From the NCBI GenBank assembly GCA_037179385.1, contig CM074193.1:4485547-4549546 (forward strand): a stretch of 64,000 bases of DNA. The letters run 5' to 3'. The translations under genes were made by a program, and so were the position numbers. The notes beneath the pieces were generated by a model. The model did no database searches, had not been told where the DNA came from, and saw only the letters and a program-made list of their open reading frames with translations. Shown here piece by piece: positions 57,607-64,000 of this stretch. The stretch is from Holothuria scabra (lineage: Eukaryota; Echinodermata; Holothuroidea; Aspidochirotida; Holothuriidae). Each line of letters begins with the position of its first letter. Position 1 is the stretch's first letter.

Positions 57607-58983
57607 GGACTAGTAGAGTTTGTGTCAAGCCGGGTGGGTCCCGTGACTTTTGCGACATTAGACAAGGAAAAATTGTTACTAGACATCTTAGACTTCACGG
57701 GCAGGGATAGCCTGCTCCCGCGCCATCCCTCGCGCTGATAGCGTGCATTACGCATGATCAATAGAGAGGGGAGTTCTGGTCCCTGCCTGATATTTCCCAC
57801 ATTTCCAATCAGTAGAATATGGTGTACATTTAATCTTTTTTTATGTATCCGAAAGTCGCCGTATTATCCTTGAACATCGAGCTGACTCACAGTTCCCCGC
57901 ATAGAGTTCAACCACACAACATGATATAGTCCCATGATGCGTTTACCATATAGAACTACTTACACAGTTGCACAGTGTTGTATAGCTCCATGCCTGAAGC
58001 CGCTTTGAAAAATTTATCTTCAGGAGAATTGAAAATTTTGCCTCGATCGGGAGAAACTGTTCCAGGGGCCGCGTCAGAATGACAAAGTTGCGGGCTAGGG
58101 GCCAAAATGTTGTGGGCAAAATCTTCTTCGCGCTGAGTGAAACAAACACAGGCCCTGATGAGGTCCTTGGGCGAAGCCCCCCCCCCCCCCAAGTTATGGG
58201 AGTTTGGCATATCTCCAAGTGAAGGCTTAATCTCAAGAGAGTTATGTTAAACATTTTTTTGGTTGACCTAACTCCTAAATGACCTAACGGGGACACTTGA
58301 AGAAAGGAATAATATAAGGGGTTAATAAAATTACCCTTCATACCCCAATGATAGTGCCTCCTATTGAGTATTCTGTATCATAAGATGTCAGTATCTGTTT
58401 GTTTCTGTGCACTTCATTGAAACTTTTATCAGCCTCACGTGGTGAAATTGATGGCATATTTAGTACTTTTTCCTTGCCAAACTGTAGAATCCAAAACCTA
58501 ATCAGTCTGTCAGTGCAGGTCCTCTGGGCTTTTCTGTTTCTCCCTCGGCCCTTTTCTTTTTTCTTTTTGAGAAAATGCAATTTTGTGTGTGGTCTTCGCT
58601 CTTTCTTAAGCTCGTCTAGATCATATTTGTTTTTCTTCTGGTTAGACTGCTTTGTAGCTACAGAGGTATTAATCCCTTATACAGATGTCTGCAATTGAAC
58701 ATTAAACATCCGCGTTTACACGGTTGCCCATTCCTGTTTTCATTCTTTCCCCCTTACCATTCACAATCTTTGAGGTTTGCTGAAGGAACCATACCGTTTC
58801 TCCCTGTCACCTTTTATTTGGAGTCTTCAATTTTTGTTATGGTCTATATCGATGTCTGTGGTGCCTCTCGGTCATGTTTTTTCGAAATGCATGTGGGTAG
58901 TATTTGTTACTTTCAGCCACTCAGGAGAGGGGACAGACATAAGAACAAAATGTGTGGAGGCTGTGAGGTTGGACAGTTTAAGT
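57607..58983. other. No gene recognised; G/C-tract element end near 58.19 kb
   Basis: GGGCGAAGC followed by a C-tract and AAGTTATGGGAG (58165-58205) resembles the poly-C ends of hAT-like elements here. Frames of 80-132 codons on both strands at 57.9-58.99 kb overlap and show no known domain. Confidence 0.35.
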
Positions 58984-60345
58984 CAGTAGCATAACTTGGG
59001 TGAAAAACTGGGGGGGGGGGGGCAACGATGAAAAAGGAAAATATAACCGACATCAGATATCCAATTTACCGACACTTGTTAAAATGGTATCACCCCCACA
59101 TCTGTGAGGCCGTGACACCACCCTCTATCCACCCAAGGAAATCCATAGCCAGGAACTCTTATATAAGGGGGACCTCCATCTAGCATAGGAAGCACCTAAA
59201 GCTTTTTTATGTTTACATTCAGTCTGTCACAGAAGCGGGATTTGATCTCTGAAAGTGGGGAGGGGCAAATTCGGGCAGACTACCAAACGGCTCCGAAGGC
59301 GCCGGGGGAGCGCCCCCTAAGGGCGTGCAGTCCAGGGGCCCGCTTCAGGGCCCCTGGTGGGGTCCAGGAAGCGAAGCCCCTGGAAGCTCCTGGGTATTTA
59401 CGAAATTGTAGGCATTTAAATGATGCATTTTATCTTCAACTTTAAATTACATAAGATGGGCACTTGACAGAACGCAACCATCACAATTTGACTTTCTTCA
59501 ATTATATCCTTACTCCGTATGATTAAAGTCCGCCGGAATCGATACGGTAATGCAGAGGGTGCCGAGAGGGAGAATGGATTACTTAAAATTGAGGTTCTTC
59601 ATGGGCTCCCTCCTTGGTTCCCCAGATCTTCTTTTCAGAAACCTAGGGAGCTTTTCATGTGATGTGAATTAAGCCCTTTTCCGTGATGGGGAGCGTGAAA
59701 CACGCCGAAAAATTTAACGTTTAAGACATCTCAGTAATGAAATTAAATGAAAATCAGAGAAAGGATTGGCCATTTTTAACCTTAGCTGAATAACGGAGGC
59801 CCCCTAAAGACATTCTCACTGAAGCACAAACATACTCTGGTTTCCTATATAGTCTTAGGTGACTTTCACATAGCCGTTTCCTGTAAAAGGGGGGGGGGGC
59901 GGAGCGCGCCGAAAAATGAATTTTTACTTCATTTCAATAGTGAAATTGAAAAAAATAGGCAAAGAGTGGTCCCTTTTCACTACAGCTGAATAAGGGTGAC
60001 CCCTGAGGATATTTGTACTAAGCAAAAACGTTCCGCTGGTTTTATATATAGAGTCCTTTTCATGAGATTTTTTTAGAGTCCTTATCTGTGATGGGACGCG
60101 CAGAACACTCCGAAAATGTACTTTTGAGACATCTCAATAGAGAAATTAATGGAAATAAGAAAAAGGGTGGGCACCTTTTCACTTCAGCCGAAAAAGAGTG
60201 GAGCTCCAGATAAGGGTCAAATAAGATCGTCGTCCTCTCAGAAAGCTTGGGAGAACTTGGTCAGAGAAGGGGACCAGAAGACGACTGGAAAAAAGTCGGG
60301 AGGGGGGCAAGTGCCCCCTCCGCGCCCCCCGTAATTCCGCCTATG
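58984..60345 (+). mobile_element. Probable non-autonomous DNA element with G-tract ends and internal tandem repeats
   Basis: It opens CAGTAGCATAACTTGGG with a G-tract (59010-59024) and closes CCCCCCGTAATTCCGCCTAT, weakly inverted. Internally there are about three units of 200 bp, with GCCGAAAAAT-like words near 59704, 59908 and 60108, each followed by TCTCARTARWGAAATT and later TTCASYHYAGCYGAA-type sequence. A CTCCTGGGTATTT/GCCCCTGG stretch at 59290-59400 resembles 31015-31100. No target duplication is clear. Confidence 0.45.
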
Positions 60346-60705
60346 GTCCGTCAGTAGTGACACCATGTGTTGACCACTTTGAGGGAGCCCCTTTCTCAAC
60401 AGCACAGAAAGCTGACTACTTCTTCAGTCTGTCAGTAGATGTACATATTTGCGCGAAGCGCGTGCCAAACAACATTCCCTTCGCTGGTTAGAATCTACAC
60501 TCTAAGTGAAATTCTCCGAATGTCCGAGAAATGGAAACACTGTAACATGGGAAAATTTTCCGGACTATGAATTGCAGCTAGAAATCACCGTATTTTCAGT
60601 GTGAAAGAAATTTTTCATGGTGAGAAGATCTTAATTTAATCTCCTTACACATTTGTGCACGCAGTATGTTGAGTTTCAAATTCATGTTAGCGTGTAGTCA
60701 CCACG
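60346..60705. other. No gene recognised
   Basis: Contains GCGCGAAGCGCG near 60450 and an ACACTCTAAGTGAA fragment near 60495. Confidence 0.35.
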
Positions 60706-61008
60706 TTAAAGGCTTAATTCTCTCACCCCAAACAGTACCAATTCTCCTAAGCTTCTTACTGAAGTCCCTCCCACAATTGTCTGAAATTCATTCTCATCCA
60801 GAGATAATCTCAGTTTATTGCTTCAGGGTGAGTACAGAAAAACTCAATTTATGTAATCAAAACACTCTCGGTACAGATTATGCTGTATAACATAAGCTTT
60901 GGCAATCTGCATTGTTTTAATTTGCTGTCAATCAAAGAGCTGAGCCAATTGAGAATTTCGGTACCCAGGTACCAAAATTGTAGTTTGGGGTGAGAGGTTT
61001 GGCCTTTA
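60706..61008 (-). mobile_element. MITE family M1, copy (303 bp), reverse orientation
   Basis: It opens TTAAAGGCTTAATTCTCTCA and CCCCAAACAGTACC, and closes GTAGTTTGGGGTGAGAGGTT and TGGCCTTTA. It is close to the copy at 42 kb, including the GGTACCCAGGTACC-type inverted word. Confidence 0.87.
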
Positions 61009-62082
61009 GGCATGAAAGTATAGGATTCAGTGTACTGCAGCGAACTTTTAATTGATGCACGCCAGCTAACTTTGACCTTTTCCCTAGCATTAGCTTTAGT
61101 TCCTCACTGACACTTTTGTTCTCAAACTGTTCATAGGTGGTACAACTTCGATATTGTCGATGGTGACTACTGCACACGAAGAGTGACGACATTAAAATTT
61201 GAGAATTTTTATGTGACATGGTGACATCGTTGTGGTATTTTCTAGTGTGCAGGTGGCCAGCTTGTTTTGTGACGTGTGAATAAGTGAGTTATGCGTGTAG
61301 TGAGCTTCCAATGAATTTGGGAGTTTTACATGCGGAAAACGAAAGACAAAACTGGCTACATTTAAGTGGAATAGACCATTACATTTAAGTAAATTTGTAT
61401 ACTTGAATAGATCTTTTGTATGATCCTAGCTAGAGAGAAGGTGATAGGCTTGATTGTGTCGCATTTCCTTTTTGTAAAATTAAAAAAAATTGTTTAGCAA
61501 GCACTATAGCTTCATCACGACTGCGTAGTTGGAGAAAAAGTGCTTTGTGTGATTGTCTGTTTCTGAAGGATGATAATATTTTAACAAGTACCAGCTTGAT
61601 ACCGACCAAAAAGGAAAACAGTAAGCCAATTTTCAGTAAGTGAGATGGTAGGTCCTGTAAAGAGACACTGAGAAAGATTTTTTTTGGGCAACAGAAACCA
61701 TGGTCATTGCAGTCCATTGCTTATATACTCCTTTTTCCCATAATGCAATGTTGTAATGTATTTATTCAGTTTTTTTCCTTTGGCTTCAAACCTCTGCTAA
61801 ATGAAGCTAGAGGTTACAATTATGTTGAGCTGGAAAAGTTGATTTACTCGGTTGACTGAGTTTCTAAACAGGCCTATTAGCTCTTTCAGAAATTGAGTCT
61901 TTACCAACTTATTTCATATTTATATGGAATATAATTATTTATTTTTTAATTTATCAATTAAATCTATATATCTCAGCTACTTTTGAAGGAAGAACGTTAT
62001 TCACACTGAGTGTATGAATTGTGTAAATCTCTGCTATTAATATGTGAATGCAGTATCACATCGCAACTAAGCTTAGCCTACC
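61009..62082. other. No gene recognised
   Basis: A 95-codon minus-strand frame at 61430-61717 has hydrophobic stretches but no family I recognise. Confidence 0.4.
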
Positions 62083-63858
62083 TCTTCTGTCAGTGGCGTA
62101 GCTACTGGGGGGGGGGGGCAGGGGGGGCAAGTTGCCCCCCCTGGAAAAATTTTTGGGGAAATTTGGTGAAAATGGGGAAATTTGATGAATCTTCTTATTA
62201 TTACAAAAATTTCACAAAAATTTCTCAAAATTTTTGTTAGAATAAGAAATTGTGAGACATTTCTCATACATAATTCGTATTTTCATGCAGCAAATTAACT
62301 CAGATTTCGTCAGTGTCGTATGAATCGGCCCAATCCGTGTTCCACAGAAATGTCCTCGCCGCGTAGCAGATTGAATGATCTCTTGTGTTTGTATACGCAC
62401 GGGGGTTATGATCAGTGCATTTCAGTGCACAGGAAGCTGTTATTCAGGTGATACTTTGGGAATTCAGTAAAAGGATGTGAAAACTAACAAGTCACTACCG
62501 TAGACCCCCGAGGTTGTTATGTTCTTCTAAAAGCTAGCAGTAGCTGTACGATTTTACTCTGTGTACATAACGATGGATGGGGCTGAAACAATCCATGGCC
62601 AACGATAAACTTAAATTTAATCTAGAAATTAGAATTAACGGGATCCGTTGGCATACTTAGATTTTGTTACTTAGACTAAATCCTTAGAGGCTTACAAGCT
62701 AGTTCGGGAAAATAGCTTTCTGCTCACTTTGAGTGTAACAATAAATGGATAATGAGTACCTTGTAGCCTTCTACACTTAACAGACTGCTTTTCTCACAGG
62801 ATATCCTATGTAATCGAGCCACTATTAGGCCTCCTTAGTGGCATGCGAAGGGGAGACCATTGGGCCATGCCCCCCTCACAGATGTCACTTTTTCTTTGTT
62901 CTAGTACGTAGTCTAACTTTATTAACACAGATTTTACTTAAAAAGATAGCATATGTTGCACCAGATTGCTTATAAGAACACCCAATTTTTCAAAAATTTT
63001 CGAAGGGGAAGGATTGTCCCTGCAAGGTCTTTCAGTGATGCCAATTTTTTTTTTTTAATTCCTACAAATAGACCAGGCAAATTCTGTCAAGTTCCAATTT
63101 TTACTTAAAAAGGCAGACTCTGTTTCCCACTGGTGGCTTCGATATAAAAGACTACATGTTTAGATTCTCTTTACAATCATAAATGCGCTATTTTGACCAT
63201 CTGAGGGGTCTGATTTTTCGAAATTTTCTTTACGCTCCGCGCCAACCAATGGTGGCGCTCCGCTTAGATAGTCTTTATGACAAAATAACATTTTGTGGCC
63301 AAGAAAAACCACAAATACCGATCAATGCTTTTTTATTTTGACTCATAATAGTGTGCAAATTTTATGTCAAGTTTTTCTTCGTAAGGTAGCATAAATGGCC
63401 TAAAGAAATGCATGCCAAGACAGAAAAGTTTCAGTTTTATCCTAATGAACCACCACGATTCAACTTTTAACACTGTTCCTGTCAAAGTCGAATATCTTGC
63501 ACCATTTTGCACGTAGGCTCCTTGAAAACGTCAAAAAAGTTCCGGACACCCCTCCCCTTAGACCATACTGCATGCCCCTCCCCATTCAGAGAAATCCTGC
63601 GTACGCCACTGCGTTAGTACATACAAATAAACCAGATATTGTTTACCAAAATAATATACTTTGTTATTTCCGATTGCTCTATGTTATACTTTAAGATTAA
63701 AATGCAGGTTATATTACAAAATGACATGGTAATGTTGTTATACTTGTAAGTTTGCATATTTTATATGAAATACATACAAATTGACCGGGAAAAGTTTTGG
63801 GGAAATTTTATACCTTTGCCCCCCTGGAAAAAATCCTAGCTACGCCACTGTCTTCTGT
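62083..63858 (+). mobile_element. Non-autonomous hAT element, copy B (1,760 bp) with perfect 8-bp TSD
   Basis: The element is 62091-63850. It opens CAGTGGCGTAGCTACTGG and closes CCTAGCTACGCCACTG. TCTTCTGT flanks it exactly (62083-62090, 63851-63858). It is colinear with copy A, for example GGGGTTATGATCAGTGCATT near 62400, and also carries the inner element (about 62837-63611) but with only one copy of the GCGCCA...TGGCGC block, which accounts for most of the length difference. No transposase. Confidence 0.93.
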
Positions 63859-63892
63859 ATAGTAGTTGACAAGTCAGATGGAGTATTAAAGA

Positions 63893-64000
63893 CCAGTTTC
63901 CAACTAATTGGTTCAAGTCGAGCCGGCCACGGCCTTTTTTCCAGTTGTGGCTCACTGGCTGGTTGTCCCTTCCTCCATTGCTTATACGGTATGCTGATCA
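63893..64000 (-). mobile_element. SINE family 1, reverse orientation, cut by the window end
   Basis: It contains CCAACTAATTGGTTCAAGTC, GAGCCGGCCACGGCC and CCAGTTGTGGCTCACTGGCT. The head lies beyond the window. Confidence 0.8.

Overview
The window reads as nuclear DNA of an animal, probably a marine invertebrate; an echinoderm or hemichordate is my guess, not something the sequence proves. It is AT-rich, coding exons are rare and bounded by GT/AG introns, and relics of many transposon classes are present: L2/CR1-like LINEs, tRNA-derived SINEs, Penelope-like elements, hAT-type DNA elements, MITEs and a fold-back element. No prokaryotic operon, CRISPR array or convincing stand-alone tRNA/rRNA gene is visible.

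The one gene I can name is the 3' end of a ZMPSTE24/STE24-type CAAX prenyl protease on the + strand. Its penultimate coding exon (5575-5718) and last exon (13813-14031) join in phase and give the last 120 residues. Bases 1-5574 look like an upstream intron; the HEXXH exon was not found in the window and presumably lies before it. The 8.1-kb last intron holds LINE and SINE relics and two tandem arrays whose units carry the sequence AGGTCAAAGGTCA, identical to a nuclear-receptor DR1 site. The 3' UTR, from 14032, contains another LINE relic and candidate poly(A) signals.

From about 16 kb to the end I recognise no host gene with confidence. By region: 18.9-19.1 kb, small inverted repeats; 20.5-24.2 kb, a fold-back element with roughly 1-kb arms, one carrying a 238-bp hAT insertion; 25.8-28.3 kb, a MITE, a second SINE family and a LINE tail; 28.3-31.2 kb, nested hAT elements with target-site duplications; 33.7-35.1 kb, a related element in reverse; 39.1-41.0 kb, two Penelope-like GIY-YIG relics facing each other, with inverted repeats and a hammerhead-like motif; 42.0-44.9 kb, a MITE and a third DR1 array; 47.6-47.9 kb, a 70-unit ATT microsatellite; 50-61 kb, more MITEs and unexplained single-copy-looking DNA; 62.1-63.9 kb, a second complete copy of the main hAT family.

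The most unusual feature is the set of DR1 arrays. Array 1 has an exact 156-bp period with alternating A/B unit types. Arrays 2 and 3 have a period near 145 bp, share a leader (short hairpin plus GT microsatellite) and share a terminal hairpin unit. That architecture resembles pearl/DINE-1-like non-autonomous Helentrons and suggests a mobile element that spreads clusters of nuclear-receptor half-sites. This is inference. All coordinates of degenerate repeats are approximate.
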